Shown: positions 1-11,467, counted from the stretch's first letter. The stretch: 64,000 nt of DNA from Vannielia litorea (GCF_019801175.1 NZ_JAHVJR010000001.1:248001-312000), one strand, 5' to 3'. Notes: generated by a model from the sequence alone, not told the origin. Program-made: numbers and translations.

Positions 1-659
1 GCGGTGGAGTCGGTGTGCTGCAGGATCACGTCGGCGCCCTGCTCGATCAGCACCTTGGCGGCGTCGGCCTCTTTCGCCGGGTTGAACCACTCGTAGACCC
101 AGACGATCTTGAACTGCACGTCGGGGTTGACCTTTTTCGCGTGGATGTAGGCGGAGTTGATGCCGCGCACCACCTCAGGGATCGGCACCGAGCCGATGTA
201 GCCGATCACGTTGCTCTCGGTCATGTGGCCCGCGATGGTGCCCTGCACCGCGCGGCCCTCGTAGAAGCGGGCGGAATAGACCGAGACGTTGGGCGCGGTC
301 TTGTAGCCGGTAGCGTGCTCGAACTTCACATCCGGGAACTTGGCGGCCACGTTGATGGTGGGGTCCATGTAGCCGAAGGAGGTGGTGAAGATCAGGTCGG
401 CGCCGTCGAGGGCCATCTGGGTGATGACGCGCTCGGCATCGGGGCCTTCGGGCACGTTCTCGACATAGACGGTTTCGACCGCGTCGCCGAACTCGGCCTC
501 GACGGCCTTGCGGCCCTGATCGTGCTCATAGGTCCAGCCGCCGTCGCCGACCGGGCCGACGTAGACAAAGCCGACCTTGGTTTTGTCCTGGGCCAGCGCG
601 GGCGTGGCGGCGAGCGCCAGCGCGGCGACGGCGCCTTTGAGGAGGGTTCTTTTTTTCAT
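1..659 (-). CDS. BMP-family ABC transporter substrate-binding protein (3' end outside window)
   Basis: Periplasmic binding protein of the basic membrane protein (BMP/PnrA-like) family, which in known members binds nucleosides or purines and feeds a two-permease, one-ATPase importer. The start is the ATG at 659, preceded by a clear GGGAG ribosome site. It opens with a signal peptide (MKKRTLLKGAV, then an Ala/Leu-rich core ending near ALAQ) and the mature part begins KTKVGFVYVGPVGDGGW, the typical BMP opening. About 219 residues are present of an expected 330-360; the C-terminus lies beyond the left edge. It is the last visible gene of the operon that begins with xdhA at 8935, lying 47 bases after the second permease. 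Cargo is inferred to be a purine from the xanthine dehydrogenase genes in the same operon. Confidence 0.93.
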   Translation of the reverse strand, partial: MKKRTLLKGAVAALALAATPALAQDKTKVGFVYVGPVGDGGWTYEHDQGRKAVEAEFGDAVETVYVENVPEGPDAERVITQMALDGADLIFTTSFGYMDPTINVAAKFPDVKFEHATGYKTAPNVSVYSARFYEGRAVQGTIAGHMTESNVIGYIGSVPIPEVVRGINSAYIHAKKVNPDVQFKIVWVYEWFNPAKEADAAKVLIEQGADVILQHTDST

Positions 660-705
660 GTGGATTGCTCCCTGTTGAGTGGTTGGTGGATGCCCCGGGC
701 TTGTC

Positions 706-1638
706 TCACCCGGTGGCGTGGAAGGTCCGGCCCAGCGAGGCGGGCGCGCCGAGCGCCCCGCGGCTGCGGCCGGAAGACATGATCACCAGCACGATGATGG
801 TGATGATGTAGGGGGACATCGAGAGATACTCGACCGGTACCTTGAGGCCCGCGGCCTGTAGGTTGAGTTGCAGCACGGTGATGCCGCCGAAGAGATAGGC
901 CCCGATCAGCACACGCCACGGCTTCCAAGAGGCGAAAACAACGAGGGCGAGGGCGATCCAGCCTGCGCCGGAGGTCATGCCCTCGGTCCATTGCGGCACG
1001 CGGACGAGGCTGAGGTAGGCCCCGCCCAGCCCGGCGCAGGCGCCGCCGAAGGCGATGGCGGCGCAGCGGATGGCGACGACCTTGTAGCCGAGCGCATGGG
1101 CTGCCTCGTGGTTTTCGCCGACCGCGCGCAGGGTCAGCCCGGCGCGGGTGTACTTGAGGAAGGCCCATGTGGCGGCGACCAGCGCGATGGAGAAGTAGAC
1201 CATCAGGTCGTGGCTGAAGAGCACCGGGCCGAGTACGGGGATGTCGGAGAGCAGCGGAAGGTCGAGCTTGGGCGTGGATGGGGGCTTCAGGCCCACGTAG
1301 CTTTGGCCCATCAGCGAGGAGAGGCCGAGGCCGAAGAGGGTGAGCGCGAGGCCGGAGGCGACCTGATTTGCCAGCGCGAACTGGGTGAGCACGGCGAAGA
1401 GCATGGAGAGGAGCGCGCCCGCGACGGCGGCACCGAGAAAGCCGAGGGCAGGAGAGCCGGACTCGACCGCTGCGGCGAAGCCCGCGATGGCGCCGGTGAT
1501 CATCATCCCCTCGACCCCGAGGTTCAGCACGCCGGCCTTTTCGACCACCAGCTCGCCTATGCCGGCGAGAAGGATGGGTGTGGCGGCGACCATGAGCGAG
1601 GCCAGCAGGAGGAGCCAGTTGATCGAGGAGAGGTCCAT
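706..1638 (-). CDS. BMP-type ABC transporter permease 2
   Basis: Inner-membrane permease of the BPD_transp_2 family (310 residues), one half of the transmembrane channel of the BMP importer. The chosen start is the ATG at 1636-1638, giving MDLSSINWLLLLASL; its A is shared with the TGA stop of the upstream permease (a TGATG junction), which supports translational coupling. The family motif GELVVEKAGVLNLGVEGMM is visible at about residues 27-45, followed by several long hydrophobic helices rich in Ala, Gly and Leu. A longer open frame reaching 2139 only overlaps the neighbouring permease and is not used. Family is certain; the substrate (nucleoside or purine) is inferred from the operon. Confidence 0.93.
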   Translation of the reverse strand: MDLSSINWLLLLASLMVAATPILLAGIGELVVEKAGVLNLGVEGMMITGAIAGFAAAVESGSPALGFLGAAVAGALLSMLFAVLTQFALANQVASGLALTLFGLGLSSLMGQSYVGLKPPSTPKLDLPLLSDIPVLGPVLFSHDLMVYFSIALVAATWAFLKYTRAGLTLRAVGENHEAAHALGYKVVAIRCAAIAFGGACAGLGGAYLSLVRVPQWTEGMTSGAGWIALALVVFASWKPWRVLIGAYLFGGITVLQLNLQAAGLKVPVEYLSMSPYIITIIVLVIMSSGRSRGALGAPASLGRTFHATG

Positions 1639-2717
1639 CAGGCGGCGGCTCCCTGCTTCAGGCGGATGCGGTAGTTTGTCAGCAGGTCCACTGCGAGGAG
1701 GAAGAAGAGCAGCATGCCTTGGAAGAGCTGGATCGCGGCGGCGGGGAGTTGCAGTTGCGATTGGGCGATTTCGCCGCCGATGTAGGTGAGCGCCATCAGC
1801 AGCCCTGCGAGCAGGATGCCGAAGGGGTGGAGGCGGCCGAGGAAGGCGACGATGATGGCGGTGAAGCCGTAGCCGACGTTGAAATCGGTGGTGATCTGGC
1901 CTGCCGGCCCGGCGACCTCGAAGAGGCCGGCGAGGCCCGCGAGCGCGCCGGAGGTGCCGAGGCAGAAGAGCACGAGGCGGGTGGGGTTCACCCCCGAGAA
2001 ACGGGCGGCGCGGGGGGCTTGCCCGGCGAGGCGGATGTTGAAGCCGAGCATGTGGCGGGTCAGCAGGATGTAGGCGAAGATCACCGCGATGAGGGCAAAG
2101 GCGACGCCCCAGTGGAGGCCTGCGTTCTGGTTGATCCAAGAGGTGGCCGAGGGGTATTGCGCGAGGTTGCGCGAGCCGGGGAAGCCGAAGCCCTCTGGGT
2201 TTTTCATCAGCCCCACGGCCATGCCGCGCAGCAGGTTTTCGGCCACGTAGACCAGCATTAGCGAAACGAGGATCTCATTAGTGCCGAAGCGGGTTTTCAG
2301 CACCGCCGGGATCATGGCCCAGGCCCAGCCGCCGAGGGCGCCTGCGAGGACCATGAGCGGGAAGATGATGAAGGATTCCGTGGGATAGAAGGCGAGGCCC
2401 ACGCCCGCGCCGCAGAGCGCGCCGATGATGTATTGGCCCTCGGCACCGATGTTCCAGATGCCTGCGCGGAAACCGAGAGAGAGGCCGATGGCGATGAGGA
2501 TCAGTGGCGCGGCCTTCACCAGCAGTTGCGGGCGGTAGAAGAAGGCGTGTTGGCCGAGGAGCGGATCGTAGAAGATGGTGCGGATGGCGGCGACCGGGTC
2601 TTTGCCGAGCGCGGCGAAGAGGAGGCCACCGAAGATCATCGTGAGGAGCACCGCGAGGAGCGGGGTCGAGTAGCTCCACGCCTTGGAGGGGTTGGGGCGC
2701 TTCTCGAGGCGGATCAT
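1638..2717 (-). CDS. BMP-type ABC transporter permease 1
   Basis: Inner-membrane permease of 359 residues, the second channel subunit of the importer. A cytoplasmic N-terminus with basic residues (MIRLEKRPNPSK) is followed by a strongly hydrophobic first helix, then the family stretch containing GFRAGIWNIGAEGQYIIGAL near residues 84-104, which matches the EAA-like loop of BMP/sugar permeases. It overlaps the upstream ATPase gene by four bases and the downstream permease by one, so all three are probably made from one message. The pair of distinct permeases with a double ATPase and a BMP binding protein is the usual layout of nucleoside importers. Confidence 0.93.
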   Translation of the reverse strand: MIRLEKRPNPSKAWSYSTPLLAVLLTMIFGGLLFAALGKDPVAAIRTIFYDPLLGQHAFFYRPQLLVKAAPLILIAIGLSLGFRAGIWNIGAEGQYIIGALCGAGVGLAFYPTESFIIFPLMVLAGALGGWAWAMIPAVLKTRFGTNEILVSLMLVYVAENLLRGMAVGLMKNPEGFGFPGSRNLAQYPSATSWINQNAGLHWGVAFALIAVIFAYILLTRHMLGFNIRLAGQAPRAARFSGVNPTRLVLFCLGTSGALAGLAGLFEVAGPAGQITTDFNVGYGFTAIIVAFLGRLHPFGILLAGLLMALTYIGGEIAQSQLQLPAAAIQLFQGMLLFFLLAVDLLTNYRIRLKQGAAA

Positions 2718-4246
2718 GCCGGGGCCTCCGCGTGCTCGTGAGCGACTTCCATGTCATGCGCGCCGCCGAGCATGAGGCCGATGCGCTCCATCGTCAGGCC
2801 TTCGACCGGGACCGGGGCCGAGAGGCGGCCACCGTTGAGGGCGGCGAAGCTGGTAGAGATTTCCATCAGCTCGTCGAGATCCTGAGAGATGACCACGATG
2901 GCGGCGCCGTCGGCGGCCAGATCGAGCAGCGCCTGCCGGATGGCGGCGGCGGCGGAGGCATCGACGCCCCACGTGGGCTGGTTGACGACGAGTACCTCGG
3001 GCTTTTGCTCGATCTCGCGGCCCATGACGAATTTTTGCAGGTTTCCGCCCGAGAGCGAGCGGGCAGCGACATGGGGGCCCGGGGTGCGCACGTCGAAGGC
3101 GGCGATGACCTCTTCGGCGTAGGCTTGGGTGGCCTTCCAGTTTATGAAGTCGTTCTTTGTCAGGGACTTGCGGAGGCGGGCCGAGAGCAGGGCGTTCTCG
3201 GTGAGCGACATTTCGGGCGCGGCGGCATGGCCGAGGCGTTCCTCAGGGGCCGAGAGCAGGCCCACCTTGCGGCGGGCTGGCGGGGCGAGTTTGCCGATCG
3301 GGTTGCCGTGCATCTTGACGGCATCGGGGGCGGATGTGGCCTCGCCCGATAGGGCGGCGAGCAGCTCGTCCTGCCCGTTGCCCGCGACCCCGCCGATGCC
3401 CAGCACCTCGCCCTTTCGAACCATCAGCGACACGTCGCGGAGCGAGGTGCCGAAGGGGTTGGCGGATTTGACGCTGAGGTTGGTGACTTCGAGGGCGATC
3501 TCGCCCGAAGGCGTCAGCTCACGCTCCGGGCGATGGAGTGCGGAGCCGACCATCATCTCGGCCAGTTCGGAGGCGGTGTTTTCACGCGGGACGGCGTGGC
3601 CCACCACCTTGCCGAGCCGCAGGATTGTGGCCCGGTCGCAGAGCGCGCGGATCTCTTCGAGCTTGTGGCTGATATAGAGGATCGAGGTGCCCTCGGCCCG
3701 GAGCTTTTGCAGCGTGGCGAAGAGGATCTCGACCTCTTGCGGAGTGAGCACCGAGGTGGGCTCGTCCATGATCAGCAGGCGGGGGTCTTGGAGCAGGCAG
3801 CGGATGATCTCGACGCGCTGGCGCTCGCCCGCCGAAAGGTCGCCCACGGTGCGGTGCGGGTCGAGCGGCAGGCCGTACTCGTTGGACACCTCGGTGATCC
3901 GGGCGGCGAGTTTGGCAGGCTTGGGCGGGTTCTCCATGCCGAGGGCGACGTTTTCGGCCACGGTGAGGGCGTCGAAGAGGGAGAAGTGCTGGAACACCAT
4001 CGCCACCCCGGCGGCGCGGGCGGCGCGCGGCTCGGGCGGGGCGAAGGGCGCGCCGAGAAAGCTCATCTGGCCTTCGTCGGGTTTGACGAGGCCGTAGATC
4101 ATTTTGACCAAGGTGGATTTGCCAGCGCCGTTCTCGCCCAGCAAAGCGTGGATCTCGCCCTCGTCGATGGAGAAGCTGACGTTGTCGTTGGCCACGACAC
4201 CGGGATAGGCCTTGCGCAGCCCTTGGGCGGCGAAGAGTTCGCTCAT
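2714..4246 (-). CDS. ABC transporter ATP-binding protein with two nucleotide-binding domains (BMP importer)
   Basis: Cytoplasmic ATPase of 510 residues with two fused ABC domains, as in the RbsA/NupA group. Domain 1 has Walker A GENGAGKST at about residue 37, signature LSAGERQRVEI and Walker B LLIMDEPTSVL. Domain 2 starts near residue 250; its Walker A region is degenerate (GGVAGNGQDELL), as is usual in this group, and its signature is LSGGNLQKFVMGREI. It overlaps xdhC by four bases and permease 1 by four bases, so it sits in the middle of a tightly coupled xdh-transporter operon. It powers import of the ligand bound by the BMP protein. Confidence 0.95.
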   Translation of the reverse strand: MSELFAAQGLRKAYPGVVANDNVSFSIDEGEIHALLGENGAGKSTLVKMIYGLVKPDEGQMSFLGAPFAPPEPRAARAAGVAMVFQHFSLFDALTVAENVALGMENPPKPAKLAARITEVSNEYGLPLDPHRTVGDLSAGERQRVEIIRCLLQDPRLLIMDEPTSVLTPQEVEILFATLQKLRAEGTSILYISHKLEEIRALCDRATILRLGKVVGHAVPRENTASELAEMMVGSALHRPERELTPSGEIALEVTNLSVKSANPFGTSLRDVSLMVRKGEVLGIGGVAGNGQDELLAALSGEATSAPDAVKMHGNPIGKLAPPARRKVGLLSAPEERLGHAAAPEMSLTENALLSARLRKSLTKNDFINWKATQAYAEEVIAAFDVRTPGPHVAARSLSGGNLQKFVMGREIEQKPEVLVVNQPTWGVDASAAAAIRQALLDLAADGAAIVVISQDLDELMEISTSFAALNGGRLSAPVPVEGLTMERIGLMLGGAHDMEVAHEHAEAPA

Positions 4247-5174
4247 CCGGTCATGTCCCCCTTCGTGGCAGTTGCCTGCTTTTCGAGCATGGAGAGTAGC
4301 TGCGCGGCGGTGGAAATCGCAATGGCCTGCGGGTGTTTGCCGTGGGCCGGGTCACCGATTGGGCACTGGATGCGCGAAATTTGTGCAGGGTTATGGCCTG
4401 CGGCGGCAAGGCGGGAGCGGAAGCGGGCCCATTTGGTGGCCGAGCCGATGAGGCCGATGGAGGCGGCGGGGCGGGCGAGGAGGGTGTCGCAGAGGGCGAA
4501 GTCGAGGCTGTGGGAATAGGTGAGGATGACGTGGTGCGCCGTGGCGGGGGGCGTAGTGGCAAGCTGCGCGAGGTCACCGATGGTGGGCGGAACGGGCGGG
4601 GCCTCTGGGAAGCGGTCGGCGCTGGTGTCGGCCCATGTGAGGGCGATGGTGTCGAGCGGGGCGAGGGTGGCGGCGAGGGCGCGGCCAACGTGACCGGCGC
4701 CCCAGATCCAGACGGGGGTGCGGGGGGCGGTCATCGGCTCGAGCAGCCAGCCGTTTTCATAGGTGATGTCAGGGGCGTGCGAGCCGTTTCGGGCGGCGGA
4801 GAGGGCGCGGGCGATGGCGAGAGGGGGCTCCGGGGGAGCGGTTTCGGACACCGGGCGGGCGTAGGCGGGGGCTTCTGACGGGGCGTCGGTGAAGCTCTCC
4901 AACGCAAGGGTCACCGTGCCGCCGCAGCATTGGTTCATCGCCGGGCCGAGGGGCAGGGTGACGGTGACGGGTGGTGCGCCGAGGCGGGCGCGGGCCATGG
5001 CGCAGGCCTCCCATTCCAACGCGCCGCCGCCGATGGTGCCGTGCTGCCCGCCGGGCCAGACCAGCATCGCGGTGCCGGGGCCGCGCGGGGTGGAGCCTTG
5101 GGCGCTGACGACCACCACGCGGACCACCTCGCCGTGGGCGGCGATGGCTTGGGCGAGGGCGTCACGGTCGAAGC

Positions 5175-5178
<4 letters not shown>
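4243..5178 (-). CDS. xdhC: XdhC, molybdenum cofactor chaperone for xanthine dehydrogenase
   Basis: XdhC binds sulfurated molybdenum cofactor and delivers it to apo-XdhB. The protein is 311 residues. The N-terminal XdhC/CoxI domain shows VVVVSAQGSTPRGPGTAMLVW at about residues 20-40 and the motif GTIGGGALEWEA near 46-57; CCGGTV near residue 87 is conserved in the family. The C-terminal Rossmann-like domain begins around VWIWGAGHVGRALA near 163. The start at 5178 overlaps the xdhB stop in an ATGA; a longer frame reaching 5460 merely runs into xdhB. The order xdhA-xdhB-xdhC is the classical bacterial arrangement. Confidence 0.95.
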
Positions 5179-7570
<2,392 letters not shown>

Positions 7571-7574
<4 letters not shown>

Positions 7575-8935
7575 GGCTGCACCTCCAGCGCGGAGGTGGC
7601 GGTGCCCTGGCTCTCATGGAAGTAGCGGCGCAGCATGTTCTGGGCGGCCTGCATCCGGTAGGCGGCGGAGGCGCGCATGTCGGTGAGAGGCTGGTAGTCG
7701 CTGGCGAGGGCGGTGGCGGCGGCTTCGATTGTGGCCTCTGTCCACGGATTGCCGGTGAGTGCGGCTTCGGTGGCGGCGGCGCGCTTGGGGGTGCCGGCCA
7801 TGCCGCCGAAGGCGATGCGGGCCTGCGTGACGGTGCCGTTTTCGACGGTAATGTTAAGGCAGCCGCAGACGGCGGAGATGTCCTGGTCGAAGCGCTTGGA
7901 GAGTTTGTAGCAGCGGAGGCGGTCGGGCTGGCGCGGGAAGCTGACGGCCTCGACGAATTCGCCGGGGGCGCGGTCTTGCTTGCCGTAGTCGATGAAGAAG
8001 TCTTCGAGCGGGAGGGACCGGCGGGTGTTGCCGTTGCGCAGGTGGAGGGTGGCGCCTAGGGCGATGAGGGCGGGGGGGCTGTCACCGATGGGGGAGCCGT
8101 TGGCGATGTTGCCGCCGAGGGTCGCCGCTTGGCGGACCTGCTCGGAGCCGTAGCGGCGGAAGAGTTCGGCGAGGGACGGGTGGTGCGGCGCGATGGCCTC
8201 GCGCAGGGCGGCGATGGGGGTGGTGGCGCCGATGCGGATTTCGGTGTCGGTCACATCGACGAAGTTCAGGTCGGTGACGCGGTGGAGGAAGGCGACCTCG
8301 CCCAGATCGGCGAGCTTCTTGGTGACCCAGAGGCCCACGTCGGTGGCGCCTGCGATGAGCGTGGCCTCCGGGTGGGCGGCGTACCATTCGGCCAGCGCAT
8401 CGGCGCTTTCGGGGATCTCTGGTTGCGGCTGGGCGCTGAGCGAAGAGGGGCTGGAAAGATGGGGGGGCACCGGCTCCTGCGCGGCGGCCTCGGCGGCGCG
8501 GACGATCGGGGCGTAGCCGGTGCAGCGGCAGAGGTTGCCCGCGAGCTTGTCGTTGTAGTCGGTCGCGCCGTTGGCGTGGGCCGCGGCCATGGAGGTGATG
8601 AAGCCCGGAGTGCAGAAGCCGCATTGCGAGCCGTGATGCGCCACCATCGCCGCCTGCACCGGGTGCAGCGTGCCATCGGGCGCGGCGACGCCCTCGACCG
8701 TGCGAACCTCGCGGCCGTGGAGGTGGGGGAGCAAGAGGATGCAGGCGTTCTGGGCTTGCCACGGGCCATCAGGCGTGCGGGTCATGACTGTGCAGGCGCC
8801 GCAGTCGCCCTCGTTGCAGCCTTCCTTGGTGCCCTTCAGCCCGCGGCTTTCGCGCAGCCAGTCGAGCACCGTGTTGGTGGGGTGGGCGTCGCGCAGCGCC
8901 ACGGTCTCTCCGTTGAGAAGAAACGTGATGTCCAT
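7571..8935 (-). CDS. xdhA: Xanthine dehydrogenase small subunit XdhA (2Fe-2S and FAD domains)
   Basis: Electron-transfer subunit (454 residues) of the XdhAB enzyme. The N-terminal plant-type ferredoxin domain has CNEGDCGACTV near residue 40, followed by the second 2Fe-2S domain with QCGFCTPGF and NLCRCTGY (residues about 108-142). After a Ser/Pro-rich linker (near 155-172) comes the FAD-binding domain with LIAGATDVGLWVTKK and LGGNIANGSPIGDSPP, then a CO-dehydrogenase flavoprotein C-terminal domain. It is the first gene of the xdh-transporter operon; its start at 8935 has only a weak ribosome site (GGTAA). The 220 bases upstream contain no gene and must hold the operon promoter. Confidence 0.96.
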
Positions 8936-9115
8936 GGAGTTACCCGCCGCGTTACCGAATGCATCCCCGAGGCCCGGCCTTCGATGCGGCGTAGAAAGCG
9001 GGCCTCAAGGGAGAGTTTGGCGGGGTGGGCGCGGGGGTGGCAAGGGGGAAATTGCCCGTTTGGGCGGCAAAGGGCCGGATTTGCCCGGTTTTTGGGCGAG
9101 TTGATGGGGGGCGTG

Positions 9116-9131
9116 CGTGGCTTCAGCCACG
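9116..9131 (-). terminator. Hairpin downstream of the SRPBCC operon
   Basis: A six-base-pair stem CGTGGC/GCCACG closes a TTCA tetraloop, 24 bases beyond the stop codon of the SRPBCC gene. There is no run of T after it, so it is a possible rather than clear intrinsic terminator. It separates the ArsR-SRPBCC operon from the xdh operon promoter region. Confidence 0.4.
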
Positions 9132-9155
9132 ACACCCTGCCCACCATCCCGCGCG

Positions 9156-9626
9156 TCAGAGGCCTTCGGCGAGGGCGATGAGCTGGCTGGCCGCGGTGCC
9201 CCAACCGTCCTGAAAGCCCATATCGTCGTGGCGCTTGCAGTCTTCGGGCGTGCAGTGGCGGACGATGGCGCGGTATTCGGTGCCGCCGTCCTTCGGGGTG
9301 AAGGTGATGTCGGCCAGCATGAAGGGCTTTTCGTTGGGCACGAAGCCGGCGCGGACGAAATCGGTGAAGACGAGACGGCTCTCGGGCTCGGCCAGCAGGA
9401 AGGCGCCCTCGTTGGGCATGTCTTCACCGTCGGGGCCACGGAAGCGGGTGAAGAAGCGGCCACCGGGATGCGGCTCCACCACCGCTTCGGCGCAGCGCCA
9501 CGGGGCGGGCACGAACCACTCGCAGAGCAGTTCCGGCGTGGTGAAGCACTTCCAGACGGTGGCGGGGCTGGCCTTGATGTGGCGGGTGAGCGTGAGGTCC
9601 AGCTCGGGGTTGATCGCGGGGGTCAT
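9156..9626 (-). CDS. SRPBCC (AHSA1-like) domain protein
   Basis: A 156-residue START/SRPBCC-fold protein of the AHSA1 type, a small cytoplasmic fold with a ligand-binding cavity. It begins near MTPAINPELDLTLTRHIKASPATVWKCFT, the usual opening of the fold, and ends with GWGTAASQLIALAEGL, the long C-terminal helix. The start at 9626 overlaps the upstream SRPBCC gene by four bases. It is the third gene of an ArsR-SRPBCC-SRPBCC operon, a recurrent bacterial layout in which the regulator is thought to control the fold proteins. No specific ligand can be read from the sequence. Confidence 0.88.
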   Translation of the reverse strand: MTPAINPELDLTLTRHIKASPATVWKCFTTPELLCEWFVPAPWRCAEAVVEPHPGGRFFTRFRGPDGEDMPNEGAFLLAEPESRLVFTDFVRAGFVPNEKPFMLADITFTPKDGGTEYRAIVRHCTPEDCKRHDDMGFQDGWGTAASQLIALAEGL

Positions 9627-10093
9627 GCGGTTTCTTTCTCTGCGAGGCGGGCGAGGCGGGCGAGGTTGGCGAGCGCCGCCGTCCAGCCCTGGGTGTAGCC
9701 TTCGGCCATCTCGTCGCCGATGAGGCTGGCGAGCTGGGCGGTGATGGTGAGGCGGCTGCCCGCGCCCTCGGGCGTGACCTCGATGGAGCAGAGGCCGGAG
9801 GAGAGCGGGGCGCCCTCGATGCGGATCGTCTCGGTGAAGATCAGCAGCGCGGGCGCGTCGATGTGGTGAAAGTCGGTGGTGACCTCGAACTCCGGGTTGT
9901 CGGCCGGGCCGCAGCGCGAAAGCTCCTGACCGCCGGGGCGAATGTCGGCCTGCAGGATGTCGAGCCGGGTGTTCTCTGTCGGGGCGGCCCATTGGGCGCG
10001 GTACTCCGGCGAGGTGAGGAGCGGGAAGAGGCGCGCGGGCGGGGCGGCGATGTTCTGGGTGAGGGTCAAGGTATCGTGGGTCAGGGCGCTCAT
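9623..10093 (-). CDS. SRPBCC (AHSA1-like) domain protein, second copy
   Basis: A second 156-residue SRPBCC-fold protein, of the same length as its neighbour but clearly diverged. The opening LTLTQNIAAPPARLFPLLTSPEYRAQW and the closing EMAEGYTQGWTAALANLARLARL are typical of the family. It overlaps the regulator gene by four bases upstream and the other SRPBCC gene by four bases downstream. The two adjacent copies may have arisen by an old duplication and may form a heterodimer or bind related ligands; that is inference. Confidence 0.88.
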   Translation of the reverse strand: MSALTHDTLTLTQNIAAPPARLFPLLTSPEYRAQWAAPTENTRLDILQADIRPGGQELSRCGPADNPEFEVTTDFHHIDAPALLIFTETIRIEGAPLSSGLCSIEVTPEGAGSRLTITAQLASLIGDEMAEGYTQGWTAALANLARLARLAEKETA

Positions 10094-10422
10094 GCGTCGC
10101 CTCCTTTTTCCAGTCGTTCGGCAAGGGCAGAGAGGCGGCCCAGCCGGCCCTCCCAGAGTTTGCGTTGCGTTGTGAGCCAGTTTTCGGCGGCGGCAAGCGG
10201 GGCGGCCTCGATATGAACGGTGCGGACGCGGCCCTTTTTTACGGACCGGGTGAGGCCTGCGGTTTCGAGCACCTTGAGGTGCTTGAGGAAGGTGGGCAGG
10301 GCCATGTCATGCGGGGCGTGCAGCTCGCTGACGGGGGCGGGGCCGCGGGTGAGGCGCTCGATCACGGCCCGGCGGGTGGGGTCGGAGATGGCGCTGAAGA
10401 AACTGTCTAGATAGTTAGCCAT
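10090..10422 (-). CDS. ArsR-family winged-helix transcriptional regulator
   Basis: A 110-residue helix-turn-helix repressor of the ArsR/SmtB fold. MANYLDSFFSAISDPTRRAVIERLTRGPAPVSELHA gives the typical start, and DMALPTFLKHLKVLETAGL is the recognition region. It lacks the CxC-type metal-binding cysteines of true metal sensors, which fits the subgroup linked to SRPBCC proteins. The start ATG at 10422 lies inside a candidate operator and only six bases after a candidate -10 box, and no Shine-Dalgarno sequence precedes it, so the message may be leaderless. It leads the operon of two SRPBCC genes. Confidence 0.92.
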   Translation of the reverse strand: MANYLDSFFSAISDPTRRAVIERLTRGPAPVSELHAPHDMALPTFLKHLKVLETAGLTRSVKKGRVRTVHIEAAPLAAAENWLTTQRKLWEGRLGRLSALAERLEKGGDA

Positions 10423-10480
10423 GTGGCTAGGTAATGCGAGTCGGGTCGCGCCGTCAAGATAGTTAGTTGGATGGCTAGGT
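10409..10480. promoter_or_regulatory. Two direct operator-like repeats at the ArsR gene start
   Basis: Two copies of AGATAGTTAG-N5-TGGCTAGGT lie at 10409-10432 and 10457-10480, 48 bases apart. The first contains a palindromic core TAGCCA-N2-TGGCTA and covers the start codon of the ArsR gene; the second lies just upstream of the candidate -35 box. Spacing and position fit binding sites for autorepression by the ArsR protein. This is inferred from repetition and location; binding has not been shown. Confidence 0.7.
10429..10457 (-). promoter_or_regulatory. Candidate promoter for the ArsR-SRPBCC operon
   Basis: On the minus strand TTGACG (10457-10452) is followed after 17 bases by TTACCT (10434-10429), and the ATG at 10422 begins seven bases after the -10 hexamer. 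Transcription would start at or next to the A of the start codon. The -35 match is good, the -10 match weak. The promoter lies between and partly inside the two operator repeats. Confidence 0.5.
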
Positions 10481-10506
10481 TTTGGGTGGAAGGTTTCCGG
10501 GTCGGG

Positions 10507-11418
10507 TCAGCCGAAGACGGACCAGCCGGTTTCATGCGCCAGCGCTTCGATGGCCTCGGTGCCGACCTTGGAGTTGCCCCAAGCGTTGAGGCCGGGCGAC
10601 CAGACGGCGATGGAGGCGACGCCGGGCACGGCGACGAGGATGCCGCCGCCGACGCCCGATTTGCCGGGCAGGCCGGTGCGGAAGGCGAAGTCACCCGAGC
10701 CATCGTAGTGGCCGCAGGTCATCATCAGCGCGGCGATGCGGCGGCGTTTGACCGGGGAGAGCAGCAGGGGGGCGCCGGGCAGGCCAGCGATGCCGCGCCC
10801 GGCGCCGGCGAGTTGCTCGGTGGTCATCTCGATGGCGCATTGGTGGAAGTAGGTGCCCAGCACCAGCTCGGGCATGTTCTTCAGGTTGTCGTAGCTCTTG
10901 AGGTAGTTGGCGAGTGCCACGTTGCGGAAGCCGGTGGTGGCCTCGGAATGCGCCACCTCGGCGTCGATGTGAATGTCGCCGTCTTCTGCCGCCGCGCGGA
11001 TGAAGGCGAGGATCTCGGAGAGGGCCTCTTTGGGGGCGCGGCCGGCGAGCAGCTCGTCGGTGGTGACGAGGGCGCCTGCATTGATGAAGGGATTGCGCGG
11101 GCGGCCCTGCTCCTGCTCGAGCAGCAGCATTGAATCAAAACGGTCGCCCGAGGGTTCGCGCCCGACGCGGTGCCAGAGCGACTCGCCGATGCGGGAAAGG
11201 ACGCAGGCGAGGGTGAAGACCTTGGAGACGGACTGGATGGAGAAACGGGTTTGCGACTGCCCGGCGGAATGCATGGTGCCATCGGCCAGCACGACCGAGA
11301 TGGCGAATTGGGCCGGGTCCACCCGCGCCAGTTCAGGGATGTAGGTGGCCACCTTGCCCCAGTCGGCGGCGGCGTGGGCGCGGGCATCGAGGCGCGAGAG
11401 GAGAGCGGGCAGGTCCAT
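10507..11418 (-). CDS. glsA: Glutaminase
   Basis: Serine-dependent glutaminase (303 residues, normal for GlsA) that hydrolyses glutamine to glutamate and ammonia in the cytoplasm. The beta-lactamase-like active site SxxK is visible as FSIQSVSKVF at about residues 59-68. Other family blocks are PRNPFINAGAL, SEATTGFRNVALANYLKSY and FRTGLPGKSGVGGGILVAVPG. The start ATG at 11418 faces dnaE across a 49-base divergent intergenic region. The gene is monocistronic on the minus strand; the upstream neighbour in the same direction is absent. Confidence 0.95.
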   Translation of the reverse strand: MDLPALLSRLDARAHAAADWGKVATYIPELARVDPAQFAISVVLADGTMHSAGQSQTRFSIQSVSKVFTLACVLSRIGESLWHRVGREPSGDRFDSMLLLEQEQGRPRNPFINAGALVTTDELLAGRAPKEALSEILAFIRAAAEDGDIHIDAEVAHSEATTGFRNVALANYLKSYDNLKNMPELVLGTYFHQCAIEMTTEQLAGAGRGIAGLPGAPLLLSPVKRRRIAALMMTCGHYDGSGDFAFRTGLPGKSGVGGGILVAVPGVASIAVWSPGLNAWGNSKVGTEAIEALAHETGWSVFG

Positions 11419-11467
11419 GGGCGCGAGGCTACTTCAAACCGCCGCCGCGCCGCCATAGGGTAGCGGC

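Noticed and set aside
4247..4878. Plus-strand open frames in the xdhC region with Gly/Ala-rich products.
   Set aside because: They are antisense to xdhC, which has clear family motifs and coupled start and stop codons.
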